Of a DNA stretch of 64,000 bases, positions 44,820 through 53,988 are shown piece by piece. The position numbers and the translations under genes were made by a program. How positions within the stretch are numbered: the stretch's first letter is position 1; each line of letters starts with the position of its first letter. Under the pieces are notes generated by a model. That model worked only from the letters and a program-made list of their open reading frames with translations, was not told where the DNA came from and did not search any database. Source of the DNA: Mesorhizobium australicum WSM2073 (lineage in GTDB: Bacteria > Pseudomonadota > Alphaproteobacteria > Rhizobiales > Rhizobiaceae); NCBI RefSeq assembly GCF_000230995.2, contig NC_019973.1, positions 1,874,001 to 1,938,000 on the forward strand. The letters are read 5' to 3'.

Positions 44820-45022
44820 CATCATTCTCCGAATCCCAGCGCCGAGAAGTGTGACTGAAGGCAATCATGGGGGCCAGGCCGGATAGCTCTTTTTCAGCGC
44901 GGCGCAAAACGGCAAGCGCCGTCGCAAACAGCGCAAGGGTGGCAGCGCAGTTTCGCTAGTGATACACCTCGCGCGCCGGGGCTTGATGATGAACGCCCGG
45001 CTGCCATTTGCGAGGCTGGAAC

Positions 45023-46276
45023 GTGAAGAAATATTCGGTATTCGCCATCGCCCGCGAGGCCATGCGCGGCCACAAGGGCTGGGAGGAACAATGGTCCTCG
45101 CCGGAGCCGAAGAAGGAATACGACGTTATCATCGTCGGCGCCGGCGGCCATGGGCTGGCGACCGCCTATTACCTCGCGACCGTGCACGGCATCACCAATG
45201 TCGCGGTGCTGGAAAAGGGCTGGCTGGGCGGCGGCAATACCGGCCGCAACACCACCATCATCCGTTCCAACTATCTCTATGACGAGAGCGCCGGCATTTA
45301 CGACCACGCGCTGAAGCTGTGGGACGGGCTCTCCCAGGAGCTCAACTACAACGTCATGTATTCGGCGCGCGGCGTCATGATGCTGGCGCATAATGTGCAC
45401 GACATCCAGGTGCTGAAGCGCCATGTGCACGCCAACCGGCTCAACGGCATCGACAATGAATGGCTGACACCCGAGCAGGCGAAAGAATTCTGCCCGCCGC
45501 TCAACACGTCCAAGGACGCACGCTATCCGGTGGTCGGTGCGGCGCTGCAGCGTCGCGGCGGCACGGCGCGCCACGACGCGGTCGCCTGGGGTTATGCGCG
45601 CGGCGCCTCGGCGCGCGGCGTGCACATCATCCAGAACTGCGAGGTGACCGGCGTCAAGCGGGCCGCCAATGGCGCGGTGACGGGCGTCGACACGACGCGC
45701 GGCTTCATCGGCGCCAAGAAGGTTGGCGTCGTCGCCGCCGGACACTCCTCCGTCATCATGAACATGGCCGGCTTGCGCATGCCGCTGGAAAGCTATCCGC
45801 TGCAGGCGCTGGTGTCGGAGCCGATCAAGCCGGTCGTGCCTTGCGTTGTGATGTCGAACACGGTGCACGCCTATATCTCGCAGTCCGACAAGGGCGAACT
45901 GGTGATCGGCGCCGGCACCGACCAGTATGTCTCCTATTCGCAGACCGGTGGGCTGCACATTCTTCAGCATACGCTCGACGCCATCTGCGAAATGTTCCCG
46001 ATCTTCACGCGCATGAAGATGCTGCGGTCGTGGGGCGGCATCGTCGACGTCACACCCGACCGCTCGCCGATCCTGGCCAAGACGCCGGTGCCCGGCCTCT
46101 ACGTCAATTGCGGCTGGGGCACGGGCGGCTTCAAGGCGACGCCGGGGTCCGGGCATGTCTTTGCCCACACCATCGCCAAGGACGATCCGCACCCGATCAA
46201 CGCGCCCTTCACCATCGAGCGCTTCCGCACAGGCCGCCTCATCGACGAGGCGGCGGCCGCGGCGGTGGCGCACTGA
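45023..46276 (+). CDS. soxB: Sarcosine oxidase beta subunit
   Basis: A flavoprotein subunit of heterotetrameric sarcosine oxidase, 417 aa, which demethylates sarcosine to glycine, with H2O2 and methylene-THF as products of the complex. A GTG start at 45023 with GAGG 7 bases upstream gives [20 protein letters not shown], the normal SoxB opening; the TTG-initiated extension is unnecessary. The FAD fold is [19 protein letters not shown]. The candidate covalent flavin histidine is H184 in [12 protein letters not shown]. The C-terminal [14 protein letters not shown] is conserved. It is first in the soxB-orf-D-A-G operon. Confidence 0.95.
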   Translation: MKKYSVFAIAREAMRGHKGWEEQWSSPEPKKEYDVIIVGAGGHGLATAYYLATVHGITNVAVLEKGWLGGGNTGRNTTIIRSNYLYDESAGIYDHALKLWDGLSQELNYNVMYSARGVMMLAHNVHDIQVLKRHVHANRLNGIDNEWLTPEQAKEFCPPLNTSKDARYPVVGAALQRRGGTARHDAVAWGYARGASARGVHIIQNCEVTGVKRAANGAVTGVDTTRGFIGAKKVGVVAAGHSSVIMNMAGLRMPLESYPLQALVSEPIKPVVPCVVMSNTVHAYISQSDKGELVIGAGTDQYVSYSQTGGLHILQHTLDAICEMFPIFTRMKMLRSWGGIVDVTPDRSPILAKTPVPGLYVNCGWGTGGFKATPGSGHVFAHTIAKDDPHPINAPFTIERFRTGRLIDEAAAAAVAH

Positions 46277-46701
46277 TGATGATGGCCGAGGTGGCAGTCG
46301 CGGTGCCGCTGATGCTGGCGGGGGAACAGGGCATGTTCCATGTTCCGACGGCGCAGGAAGTGCGGCTGCAGCCGATCAGCCGTGCGGGAAACGAGACCGG
46401 CTGGCCGTTTTCTGTCGACGAGGGAATGCTCGCCTGCGTCTGGAGTGTCGGCCAGAAAGTGGTGATGTTCTTCGAAGGCAGGCCGTATGGGCTGGATGAA
46501 GACGAGGATTTCCAGCCGCGTGGCGTCATCGTTACGACAGATCCGATGCAGCTGACGCTCGGCAACATGGCCAACCGCGATCTGTTCAGCGCGGCGACGA
46601 GCGTCGAGGAGCGGCTGCGGCTCGTCGCTCCCTTCATGACTATGGGCCAGAAGCTTTGCGATCAACCGGCTGGCGCGCGCGTCGGCCACGGCGAATTGTA
46701 G
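46276..46701 (+). CDS. Conserved-looking hypothetical protein inserted in the sox operon
   Basis: A 141-aa soluble protein, no family recognised. Its start overlaps the soxB stop (TGATG) and it ends 11 bp before soxD, so it is co-translated with the oxidase subunits. The sequence is compact, with a central WPFSVDEGMLACVWSVGQKV strand-like region and the acidic GLDEDEDFQPRG turn. It has no signal peptide or membrane segment. Possible roles are assembly, flavinylation or regulation of the sarcosine oxidase, which is inference from position only. Confidence 0.65.
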   Translation: MMMAEVAVAVPLMLAGEQGMFHVPTAQEVRLQPISRAGNETGWPFSVDEGMLACVWSVGQKVVMFFEGRPYGLDEDEDFQPRGVIVTTDPMQLTLGNMANRDLFSAATSVEERLRLVAPFMTMGQKLCDQPAGARVGHGEL

Positions 46702-46712
46702 GAACAAACACG

Positions 46713-47009
46713 ATGCTTCTCATCCGCTGCCCCTATTGCGAGGAAGAGCGCCCGGAACTCGAATTCCGCAACGCCGGCGAGGCGCACATCGCACGCTCGG
46801 CCAACATATCAGGCGAGAGCGACGACGACTTCGAGAAGTTCTTCTTCATTCGCTCCAATCCAAAGGGCATTATCTATGAGCGCTGGCGCCACATGCATGG
46901 CTGCGCGCGCTTCTTCAACGCGGTGCGAGACACCGTCACCGACAAGTTCGTCATGACCTACAAGGCCGGCGAACCGAAACCCTCCAAGCTGCCCGGAGTA
47001 GCGAAATGA
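46713..47009 (+). CDS. soxD: Sarcosine oxidase delta subunit
   Basis: A 98-aa zinc-binding subunit. The CPYC pair in LIRCPYCEEERPELEF and the histidine and cysteine in WRHMHGCARFFNAVRDTVTD correspond to the zinc site of SoxD. The GEAHIARSA and FIRSNPKGIIYE blocks are typical. The ATG at 46713 follows AGGAACAAACACG. It overlaps soxA by 4 bases. Confidence 0.94.
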   Translation: MLLIRCPYCEEERPELEFRNAGEAHIARSANISGESDDDFEKFFFIRSNPKGIIYERWRHMHGCARFFNAVRDTVTDKFVMTYKAGEPKPSKLPGVAK

Positions 47010-49999
47010 GCGGCGCGTTGCGCATTCCCGGCGCCGGACGCCTCAGCCAGGCCAAGACCGCGCGGTTCAGCTTCGACGGCCAGTCCTATGAGGGCATCGA
47101 GGGGGACACTCTGGCCTCGGCGCTGCTCGCCAATGGCGTGCATCTGGTCGGCCGATCGTTCAAGTACCACCGCCCGCGCGGCATCCTGTCGGCCGGCGCG
47201 GAAGAGCCCAACGCGCTGGTGCAGATCGTGCGTGACGACGCGCGCAAGACGCCGAACGTGCGCGCCACCGTGCAGGAGCTCTATGACGGGCTCGCCGCCA
47301 ATTCGCAGAACCGCTGGCCGTCGCTGTCCTTCGATGTCAGCGCGGTCAACGACCTGGCCTCGCCGCTGTTCTCGGCCGGTTTCTACTACAAAACCTTCAT
47401 GTGGCCGAAGGCGGCCTGGAAGAGCCTCTACGAACCCAAGATCCGCGAAGCCGCCGGCCTCGGTGTTTCGCCCGACAAACCCGATCCCGACCATTATTCG
47501 TCGCGCTACGCCCATTGCGACGTGCTGGTGCTGGGCGGCGGCGCGGCCGGCATCGCGGCGGCACTTGCCGCGGCGGAGACCGGCGTGCGCGTCATCCTGG
47601 CCGACGAGCAGGCCGAGTTCGGCGGCAGCCTGCGCTTCGAATCTGGTGCGAAGATCGACGGCCAGGACGGCTTTGCCTGGGCACAAGCGGCGATCGCCAG
47701 ACTGAGCGCGATGGACAATGTCCGGGTGCTGCCGCGCACCACGGCGTTCGGCTATTACGCGCAGAATTTCGTCGGTCTGGTCGAGCGCGTCAGCGATCAC
47801 CTGAAGGTCCCCGGCCACGATCTGCCGCGCGAACGGCTCTGGCAGGTCCGCGCCAAGCGCGTGGTGCTGGCCTCCGGCGCCATCGAGCGTCACATGGTGT
47901 TTGCCAACAATGACAGGCCCGGCATCATGCTGGCGGGTGCGGCGCGCACCTTCCTCAACCATTATGGTGTCGCGGTTGGCCGGAATGTCGGCGTCTACAC
48001 CGCCAACGATTCGGCTTACGGCGCCGCGATCGACCTGAAGAAGGCCGGCATCAACGTGGCGGCGATCGTCGATTTGCGTGACAACCCGACCGGCCCGGTG
48101 ATCGATGAGGCCAGGGCCCTCGGCATCGAGATCAATTTCGGCCGTGCAGTGATCCGCGCCGGCGGCAAGCTACGCGTGTCGTCGATGACGGTGCAGCCGA
48201 AGAATGGCGGCGGCGAACGCACTATTCCCGTCGATGCGATCCTGATGTCCGCCGGCTGGACGCCGTCGGTGCATCTGTTCTCGCAATCGCGCGGCAAGGT
48301 TGCCTTCAACGACGAGACCAAGCGCTTCGTGCCTGGCACCTACGCGCAGGACTGCGTGTCGGTCGGCGCCTGCAACAGCACCGACGGCCTGACGGCGACC
48401 GTGGACGAGGCCTATGCGGCGGGCGCCAAGGCGGCGAAAGAAACAGGCGGCAAGGCGTCCAAGGGCACCAAGCCGAAGGTCGAAGCCTCGGAAAGCTGGT
48501 CGCGCGGCATGCTGGGTGCTGGCCCCGGCGCCGGGCCGGACACGACGGTGAAAGCCTTCGTCGATTTCCAGAACGACGTGACCGCCAAGGACATCCGCCA
48601 GGCGGTGCATGAAGGCATGCGCTCGATCGAGCATGTCAAGCGCTTCACCACCAACGGCATGGCGACCGACCAGGGCAAGACCTCTAACATGCACGGACTG
48701 GCGATTGCCGCCGAAACCCTGGGCAAGCCGATCCCGGAAGTCGGCCTGACCACGTTCCGCGCGCCCTACACGCCTGTCACCTTCGGCGCGATCGTCAGCC
48801 ACGCGCGTGGGCCGCTGTTCGACCCAACACGCAGAACCGCGATCCATCCCTGGGCCGAGGCGCAAGGCGCGGTGTTCGAGGATGTCGGCCAGTGGAAGCG
48901 CGCCTGGTACTTCCCCAAGGCAGGCGAGGACATGCATGCGGCGGTCGACCGCGAATGCGTCGCCGTCCGCAACCAGGCCGGCCTGTTCGATGCGTCGACG
49001 CTGGGCAAGATCGAAGTGGTCGGCCCCGACGCGGCGAAGTTCATGGAACTGCTCTACACCAATCCGTGGGAGAAGCTGGAGCCCGGCCGCTGCCGCTATG
49101 GCATCATGCTGCGCGAGGACGGCTTCATCTATGATGACGGCGTCGTCGGCAGGCTGGCGCCGGACCGCTTCCATGTAACGACGACGACGGGCGGCGCGCC
49201 GCGCGTCATGAACCACATGGAGGATTACCTCCAGACCGAGTTCCCGCATCTTAATGTCTGGCTGACCTCGATCACCGAGCAGTGGGCGGTCATTGCCGTC
49301 CAGGGGCCGAAGTCGCGCGAGATCATTGCGCCGCTGGTCGAAGGCATCGACATGTCCGACGAGGCGCTGCCGCACATGTCGGTGCGCGAGGGCAAGATCT
49401 GCGGCGTGCCGACGAGGCTGTTCCGCATGTCGTTCACCGGCGAACGCGGTTTCGAGGTCAATGTGCCGGCCGACCATGGCCAGGCGGTCTGGGAAGCGTT
49501 GTGGGCCGAGGGCCAGAAGCATGGCGCCACCGCTTACGGCACCGAGGCGATGCACGTGCTGCGCGCCGAGAAGGGCTACATCATCGTAGGCCAGGATACG
49601 GACGGTACGGTGACGCCAAACGATGCCGGTCTGGACTGGGCGGTCGGCAAGAAGAAGGCCGATTTCGTCGGCATTCGCGGCCTGACGCGGCCTGATCTCG
49701 TCGCCAAGGGCCGCAAGCAACTGGTCGGCCTGAAGACCAAGGATCCAAAGGTGGTGCTGGAAGAAGGCGCGCAGATCGTCGAGGATCCCAAGCAGGCGAT
49801 CCCGATGAAGATGATCGGCCATGTCACCTCGAGCTATTGGTCGCAAAATTGCGGCCGTTCCATCGCGCTGGGGCTGGTGGCCGGCGGCCGTGACCGGATG
49901 GGCGACACGCTCTATGTACCGATGCCGAACGGGGTCATCGAAGTGGAGGTTACCGGCATGGTGTTCTTCGACGAGACGGGAGGGCGCCTCAATGGCTAA
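47006..49999 (+). CDS. soxA: Sarcosine oxidase alpha subunit
   Basis: The 997-aa large subunit. The N-terminus (ARFSFDGQSYEGIEGDTLAS) is a ferredoxin-like domain without cluster cysteines, as in SoxA. A Rossmann NAD-binding domain follows (CDVLVLGGGAAGIAAALAAA, near residue 172). The C-terminal half (about 600-997) is a GcvT-like folate-binding domain, including TFRAPYTPVTFGA and GYIIVGQDTDGTVTPNDAGL. It transfers the methyl-derived carbon to tetrahydrofolate. It overlaps soxG by 8 bases. Confidence 0.96.
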   Translation: MSGALRIPGAGRLSQAKTARFSFDGQSYEGIEGDTLASALLANGVHLVGRSFKYHRPRGILSAGAEEPNALVQIVRDDARKTPNVRATVQELYDGLAANSQNRWPSLSFDVSAVNDLASPLFSAGFYYKTFMWPKAAWKSLYEPKIREAAGLGVSPDKPDPDHYSSRYAHCDVLVLGGGAAGIAAALAAAETGVRVILADEQAEFGGSLRFESGAKIDGQDGFAWAQAAIARLSAMDNVRVLPRTTAFGYYAQNFVGLVERVSDHLKVPGHDLPRERLWQVRAKRVVLASGAIERHMVFANNDRPGIMLAGAARTFLNHYGVAVGRNVGVYTANDSAYGAAIDLKKAGINVAAIVDLRDNPTGPVIDEARALGIEINFGRAVIRAGGKLRVSSMTVQPKNGGGERTIPVDAILMSAGWTPSVHLFSQSRGKVAFNDETKRFVPGTYAQDCVSVGACNSTDGLTATVDEAYAAGAKAAKETGGKASKGTKPKVEASESWSRGMLGAGPGAGPDTTVKAFVDFQNDVTAKDIRQAVHEGMRSIEHVKRFTTNGMATDQGKTSNMHGLAIAAETLGKPIPEVGLTTFRAPYTPVTFGAIVSHARGPLFDPTRRTAIHPWAEAQGAVFEDVGQWKRAWYFPKAGEDMHAAVDRECVAVRNQAGLFDASTLGKIEVVGPDAAKFMELLYTNPWEKLEPGRCRYGIMLREDGFIYDDGVVGRLAPDRFHVTTTTGGAPRVMNHMEDYLQTEFPHLNVWLTSITEQWAVIAVQGPKSREIIAPLVEGIDMSDEALPHMSVREGKICGVPTRLFRMSFTGERGFEVNVPADHGQAVWEALWAEGQKHGATAYGTEAMHVLRAEKGYIIVGQDTDGTVTPNDAGLDWAVGKKKADFVGIRGLTRPDLVAKGRKQLVGLKTKDPKVVLEEGAQIVEDPKQAIPMKMIGHVTSSYWSQNCGRSIALGLVAGGRDRMGDTLYVPMPNGVIEVEVTGMVFFDETGGRLNG

Positions 50000-50573
50000 G
50001 GCTGCTGCAAAGACGGCCACGATGGCTTCATCATCAGCAGAGCGGCGTCCGGCATTGGCCGGGCGCACTGTCTCCGCAACGAGTGTCAAGGTCGAAGTGC
50101 TGCCGCCGGCCGAGCGTATCTCGCTGCGCGCCCCGGAGGCTTCAGTCGCCGCTTTGTCGAAGGCGCTCGGCCTGACCTTGCCGAAGAAGCCGAAAACCTC
50201 GGCGTCGAAGGGCGGGCGTACGGCGTTGTGGCTTGGCCCGGACGAGTGGCTTGTCATCGACGAGGCCGGCAAGGACCCACTCGCCGATTGCGCAGGAGTT
50301 TCCGCCTTGCATTCGTCGGTCGGCATCTCGCATCGCAACATCGCGATTTTAGTCGCCGGTCCGGCGGCGGAAGCCGCGATCAATTCGGGCTGCCCGCAGG
50401 ACCTGTCGCTCGACGCCTTCCCGGTGGGCGCCGCTTCGCGCACCATTCTCGGCAAGGCCGAGATCGTGCTGCTGCGCACGGCCGACGAGGCCTTCCGGGT
50501 CGAGTGCTGGCGTTCCTTCTCGGACTATGTCTTTACTTTCCTGTCCGAGGGAGCCCGCGACGCCGCCGGCTGA
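49992..50573 (+). CDS. soxG: Sarcosine oxidase gamma subunit
   Basis: The 193-aa fourth subunit of the complex. The conserved elements are ALWLGPDEWLVIDEAG, SALHSSVGISHRNIAILVAG and RTILGKAEIVLLRT, with the SoxG C-terminus VECWRSFSDYVFTFLSEGAR. The Ala/Ser/Lys-rich first 30 residues are poorly conserved, so a later start cannot be excluded, but the overlap with the soxA stop supports 49992. It closes the operon. Confidence 0.92.
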   Translation: MAKAAAKTATMASSSAERRPALAGRTVSATSVKVEVLPPAERISLRAPEASVAALSKALGLTLPKKPKTSASKGGRTALWLGPDEWLVIDEAGKDPLADCAGVSALHSSVGISHRNIAILVAGPAAEAAINSGCPQDLSLDAFPVGAASRTILGKAEIVLLRTADEAFRVECWRSFSDYVFTFLSEGARDAAG

Positions 50574-50604
50574 CCCCGGAACGTTTGCCGCCCGCGTCCG
50601 TTGA

Positions 50605-50856
<252 letters not shown>

Positions 50857-50932
50857 TTTCAGAATTTTTGGCTGACGGCCTCTTCCCAAGACCTCCGTGG
50901 ATGCGATATTCAAAGCGCTTTGGAGAGGAAAA

Positions 50933-51718
50933 ATGCCTGTTAGAGCCGTTGTCTGGGGTGAAAACGTCCATGAACAGACCAATGCTGCCGTGCGCGACCT
51001 CTATCCGCTGGGTATGCATGGCACCATTGCCGCCGCACTCAACCAGGACAAGGGCGTCGAAGCGACCACCGCCACCTTGCAGGAACCCGAGCATGGCCTG
51101 AGCGAGACGCGCCTGGCCGCCACCGACGTGCTTTTATGGTGGGGCCATGCCGCCCACGGCGAGGTCAAGGACGAGATCGTCGAGCGCGTGCAGAAGCGGG
51201 TCTGGGAAGGCATGGGGTTGATCGTGCTCCATTCCGGCCACTACTCGAAGATCTTCAAGCGGCTGATGGGCACGCCCTGTTCGCTGAAATGGCGCGAGGC
51301 GGGCGAGCGCGAGCGTGTCTGGGCGATCAACCGCGGCCACCCGATCGCGCAAGGCATCGGCGAATGCCTGGAGATCGGCGAGACGGAAATGTATGGCGAG
51401 CCGTTCGCGGTGCCGGAGCCGCTGGAGACGGTATTTGTCTCCTGGTACCAAGGCGGCGAGGTGTTCCGATCGGGGCTGACCTATCAGCGCGGGGCGGGAA
51501 AAATCTTCTACTTCTCGCCGGGCCATGAGACCTATCCGATCTATCACAATGAAGGCGTTCAGCAGGTGCTGCGCAACGCCGTGCATTGGGCGCACAACCC
51601 GGCCCCGGCCTGGTCCGGCATCACCAATGCGCCAAACGTGTCGACGGACAAGGCCAAGGAGAAGATCGTCCAGAAAGGCCTGCGCCTGCATGCGGACGGT
51701 GACAGGGGACTGAGCTGA
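50933..51718 (+). CDS. thuA: ThuA-like domain protein (trehalose/disaccharide utilisation)
   Basis: A 261-aa protein of the class I glutamine-amidotransferase-like ThuA family. The start at 50933 ([17 protein letters not shown]) has AGAGGA just upstream. Features are [33 protein letters not shown] and [20 protein letters not shown]. In Sinorhizobium, thuA and thuB convert imported trehalose and related disaccharides to 3-keto derivatives. The gene overlaps thuB by one base. No ThuEFGK transporter is next to it, so the substrate may differ. Confidence 0.88.
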   Translation: MPVRAVVWGENVHEQTNAAVRDLYPLGMHGTIAAALNQDKGVEATTATLQEPEHGLSETRLAATDVLLWWGHAAHGEVKDEIVERVQKRVWEGMGLIVLHSGHYSKIFKRLMGTPCSLKWREAGERERVWAINRGHPIAQGIGECLEIGETEMYGEPFAVPEPLETVFVSWYQGGEVFRSGLTYQRGAGKIFYFSPGHETYPIYHNEGVQQVLRNAVHWAHNPAPAWSGITNAPNVSTDKAKEKIVQKGLRLHADGDRGLS

Positions 51719-52767
51719 TGCACCGCCTGCTTTTGCTCGGCACCGGTTGGATCGCGGCGCATCATATCGAGGAGTTCGGTCAGGTCCCGGGCTGCGCCAT
51801 CGTCGCTTGCGTGGACCACCTGCCGGGCCGCGCGGCGGCGTTCGCAGCCGCCAACAAAATAGGCACTTTCTTTGAAAGCCTCGATGCGGCGATCGCTTGG
51901 GGTGAGTTCGATGCCGCCATCAACGCCACGCCCGACCAGGTTCACAAGGCGACGACGCTGGCCCTGCTGGCCGCCGGGAAACATGTGTTCTGCGAAAAGC
52001 CGCTGGCGCCGAACCACGCCGATGCGCTTGCGATGAGCGATGCCGCCGAGGCGGCCGGGCTCGTCAACATGGTCAACCTGACCTATCGCAACACTCCGGT
52101 GATCCAGGAGGCGCGGCGCATGGTGCAGGCCGGCGAGATCGGCGAGTTGCGCCATGTCGAGGCGAGCTACCGGCAAAGCTGGCTGGTCAGCAAGTTCTGG
52201 GGCGATTGGCGGGTCGACGACAAATGGCTGTGGCGCCTGTCGGGCCGGCACGGTTCGACAGGCGTTTTGGGCGACGTCGGCATCCATATCCTCGACTTCG
52301 CGACCTATGGGGCGGCCGAGGATATCGTCAGCCTGCATGCCGATCTGGTGACGTTTCCGAAGGCGGAGGGCGACCGCATCGGCGACTATGTGCTCGACGT
52401 CAATGACAGCTTGGCGATAACGGCGCGGCTCGGTTCAGGCGCGCTGGCCACGATCATGGCCAGCCGCTACACGACAGGCCACGGCAATGATTTGTCGCTG
52501 GCCCTGCACGGTACCAAGGGCGCGATCAAGGTCGAGACCGACGGCAAGGTTTCGAAACTGTCCGCTTGCCTGGGTGACGACGTCGATCAGCACCGTTGGC
52601 GGACGCTGACGCCACCTGGCGTCAAGCACAACGCCCGGCGCTTTGTCGATGCGCTGGACACGGGACAGAACGGCGATCCGTCGTTCCGGCGGGCCGCCGA
52701 CATGCAAAGGCTGATCGACGCGGCCTTCGAAAGTTCAGCGACCAAGTTGCCGGTCTCGATCGGCTGA
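51718..52767 (+). CDS. thuB: Gfo/Idh/MocA family oxidoreductase, ThuB-like
   Basis: A 349-aa NAD(P)-dependent dehydrogenase. The N-terminal Rossmann fold starts LLLGTGWIAAHHIEEF and continues with the family motif HVFCEKPLAPNHADAL (E-K-P, near residue 95). The C-terminal beta-sheet domain includes GGDWR-like FWGDWRVDDKWLWRLS and the HG-S-T-G-V-L-G-D-V-G-I-H-I-L-D active-site strand. It is coupled to thuA (TGATG overlap). It probably oxidises a disaccharide or sugar derivative at C3. Confidence 0.88.
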   Translation: MHRLLLLGTGWIAAHHIEEFGQVPGCAIVACVDHLPGRAAAFAAANKIGTFFESLDAAIAWGEFDAAINATPDQVHKATTLALLAAGKHVFCEKPLAPNHADALAMSDAAEAAGLVNMVNLTYRNTPVIQEARRMVQAGEIGELRHVEASYRQSWLVSKFWGDWRVDDKWLWRLSGRHGSTGVLGDVGIHILDFATYGAAEDIVSLHADLVTFPKAEGDRIGDYVLDVNDSLAITARLGSGALATIMASRYTTGHGNDLSLALHGTKGAIKVETDGKVSKLSACLGDDVDQHRWRTLTPPGVKHNARRFVDALDTGQNGDPSFRRAADMQRLIDAAFESSATKLPVSIG

Positions 52768-52816
52768 AATCATCATCCGGCCGGCTGAGCCGGCCAGAAC
52801 CGACTTTCGGAAAATC

Positions 52817-53065
52817 TCAGTAGGCGCTCGGCATGATCCAAGGGTTCACCGTGATGCCGAGCCGGGGACCCTTGCCGTCGGTCGTGGCTTCCGTGGAGGC
52901 CTTCTTGTCGACTGAGCCGGTCGAAGCGCAATCGAGCTTCATATGGGTCTTGGTGTCGACGCAGGTCGCGGCGGGAACGTGCTTGACCGCGTGGGTGCCG
53001 TTGGCGGCAAAGGCCGAGCCCGAAAGTGCCAGCACGGCGGCGAGGGTGAGGAGTGTCTTTTTCAT
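52817..53065 (-). CDS. Small secreted hypothetical protein
   Basis: An 82-aa exported protein, no family recognised. It has a signal peptide (KKTLLTLAAVLALSGSAFAA), then a mature region with two cysteines (ATCVDTKTHMKLDCASTG) that could form a disulfide and the tail GITVNPWIMPSAY. GGAG lies 8 bases before the ATG. Its promoter region carries three CGTAC-based palindromes, so it may be under tight control by a palindrome-binding regulator, perhaps the TetR protein encoded next to it. Confidence 0.7.
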   Translation of the reverse strand: MKKTLLTLAAVLALSGSAFAANGTHAVKHVPAATCVDTKTHMKLDCASTGSVDKKASTEATTDGKGPRLGITVNPWIMPSAY

Positions 53066-53099
53066 GGCCTGTCTCCGGTTTCGGCGGGTGAATTTTTTT

Positions 53100-53111
53100 C
53101 GTACATGTACG
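53100..53111. promoter_or_regulatory. Perfect palindrome CGTACATGTACG
   Basis: A 12-bp palindrome in the leader of the small secreted protein, 35 bases before its start. It has the form CGTAC-NN-GTACG shared with 53159-53170. Candidate operator. Confidence 0.5.
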
Positions 53112-53116
53112 TTATT

Positions 53117-53150
53117 CCGTACAAATACGTCCGTCGATCGCGAAGTTCAA
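53117..53150 (-). promoter_or_regulatory. Promoter of the small secreted protein, with operator-like dyad over the -10
   Basis: On the minus strand TTGAAC (53150-53145) and TATTTG (53127-53122) are 17 bp apart, a plausible -35/-10 pair. The imperfect dyad ACGTATTTGTACGG (53130-53117) covers the -10 and shares TGTACGG with the site in the tetR promoter. Confidence 0.45.
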
Positions 53151-53158
53151 GAGAAAAT

Positions 53159-53170
53159 CGTACGCGTACG
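53159..53170. promoter_or_regulatory. Perfect palindrome CGTACGCGTACG
   Basis: A 12-bp palindrome just upstream of the -35 of the small secreted gene, 59 bp from the matching palindrome at 53100-53111. Candidate operator. Confidence 0.5.
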
Positions 53171-53252
53171 GTAGTTTTTTGTTAACCAAGAAAGTCGCCG
53201 CGGAAGGCTTGGAGGGGCGGTGCGGAATCTGGGAGAACAAAGGATATAGCGC

Positions 53253-53897
53253 TCAGCAGTTGACCGGTGTCTCGGTCAATGGCGGCACATCTTGCGTGCT
53301 GAGCGTGGCAAGGGTGAAGTCGCACATTCGCTTCACGAAAGCCTGCGGGTCGCCGAACGGGTAGAAGGGGAAGGTGATCAAAAGCGAGATCGTGCCATGG
53401 CCGACGGCCCACAGTATGGTGGCGATGGCGCGTGGATCGCCATGCAATTTGCCGGCGGCGACACAGGCCTCGACCCTGCTGATCAGCGCCTTCATTGCGG
53501 GGTTGCTTTCCTCCATGTCCTCGTAGCTCCTGCCTTCCGGCAGCTTGGTCTTTTCGGTCATGAAGACGGTGCGGTATTCGTTGGGGTTGCCGAGCCCGAA
53601 GGCGGCATATTCGGTCATGACCGCCTGCAAGGCCTCGATCGGATCGTCTGACGGGTGCTCCTCGATGCGTCGGGCGAGCGTTTCGAACGCGTCCTCGGCC
53701 AGGGCGAACAGGATGTCCTGCTTGTCGGCGAAGTAGGAATAGACCGACATCGGCGCATAGCCGACCCGCTTGGCCAGCTTGCGGATGGTCAAGCCTTCAT
53801 AGCCTTCTTCCTGGACGAGCTTGTGCGCGGCCGCGACAAGCTCCGAGCGCAGTTCGGCCTTTTGTTTCTCGCGGCGTTTCTGGACGCTCAGCGGCAA
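53253..53897 (-). CDS. TetR/AcrR family transcriptional regulator
   Basis: A 214-aa repressor-type protein with a TTG start at 53897 (AAGGG 9 bases upstream). The helix-turn-helix is residues about 15-62, containing LTIRKLAKRVGYAPMSVYSY and FADKQDILFAL. The C-terminal ligand domain (about 85-200) resembles the WHG type (TILWAVGHGTISLLITFPF). It lies at the 3' end of the SDR-MaoC-APH-SDR operon but has its own promoter carrying a candidate self-operator. It is a likely local repressor of the acyl-CoA cluster; the ligand may be an acyl-CoA. Confidence 0.9.
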   Translation of the reverse strand: MPLSVQKRREKQKAELRSELVAAAHKLVQEEGYEGLTIRKLAKRVGYAPMSVYSYFADKQDILFALAEDAFETLARRIEEHPSDDPIEALQAVMTEYAAFGLGNPNEYRTVFMTEKTKLPEGRSYEDMEESNPAMKALISRVEACVAAGKLHGDPRAIATILWAVGHGTISLLITFPFYPFGDPQAFVKRMCDFTLATLSTQDVPPLTETPVNC

Positions 53898-53931
53898 GTC
53901 CGTTGCCCTTGTCTGGTTGGTGCCTGGCTAA

Positions 53932-53959
53932 ATTATATACGCTGTACGGAAACGGACAA
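53932..53959 (-). promoter_or_regulatory. tetR promoter with operator in the spacer
   Basis: On the minus strand TTGTCC (53959-53954) and a consensus TATAAT (53937-53932) are 16 bp apart. The sequence TATACGCTGTACGG (53935-53948, plus strand) fills the spacer and -10. It matches TATCCGAAGTACGG at 57189-57202 at 11 of 14 positions. This suggests autorepression. Confidence 0.55.
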
Positions 53960-53988
53960 GGGCGCCGCGGGTTCCCACGCGGCAGGCG

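Noticed and set aside
48170..50479. 769-aa open frame on the minus strand
   Set aside because: Antisense to soxA and soxG, with no recognisable domain and shadow-like composition.
52779..52795. GGCCGGC hairpin between thuB and the small secreted gene
   Set aside because: 7-bp stem with a 3-base loop and no T tract on either strand. It could be a weak bidirectional stop but the evidence is insufficient.
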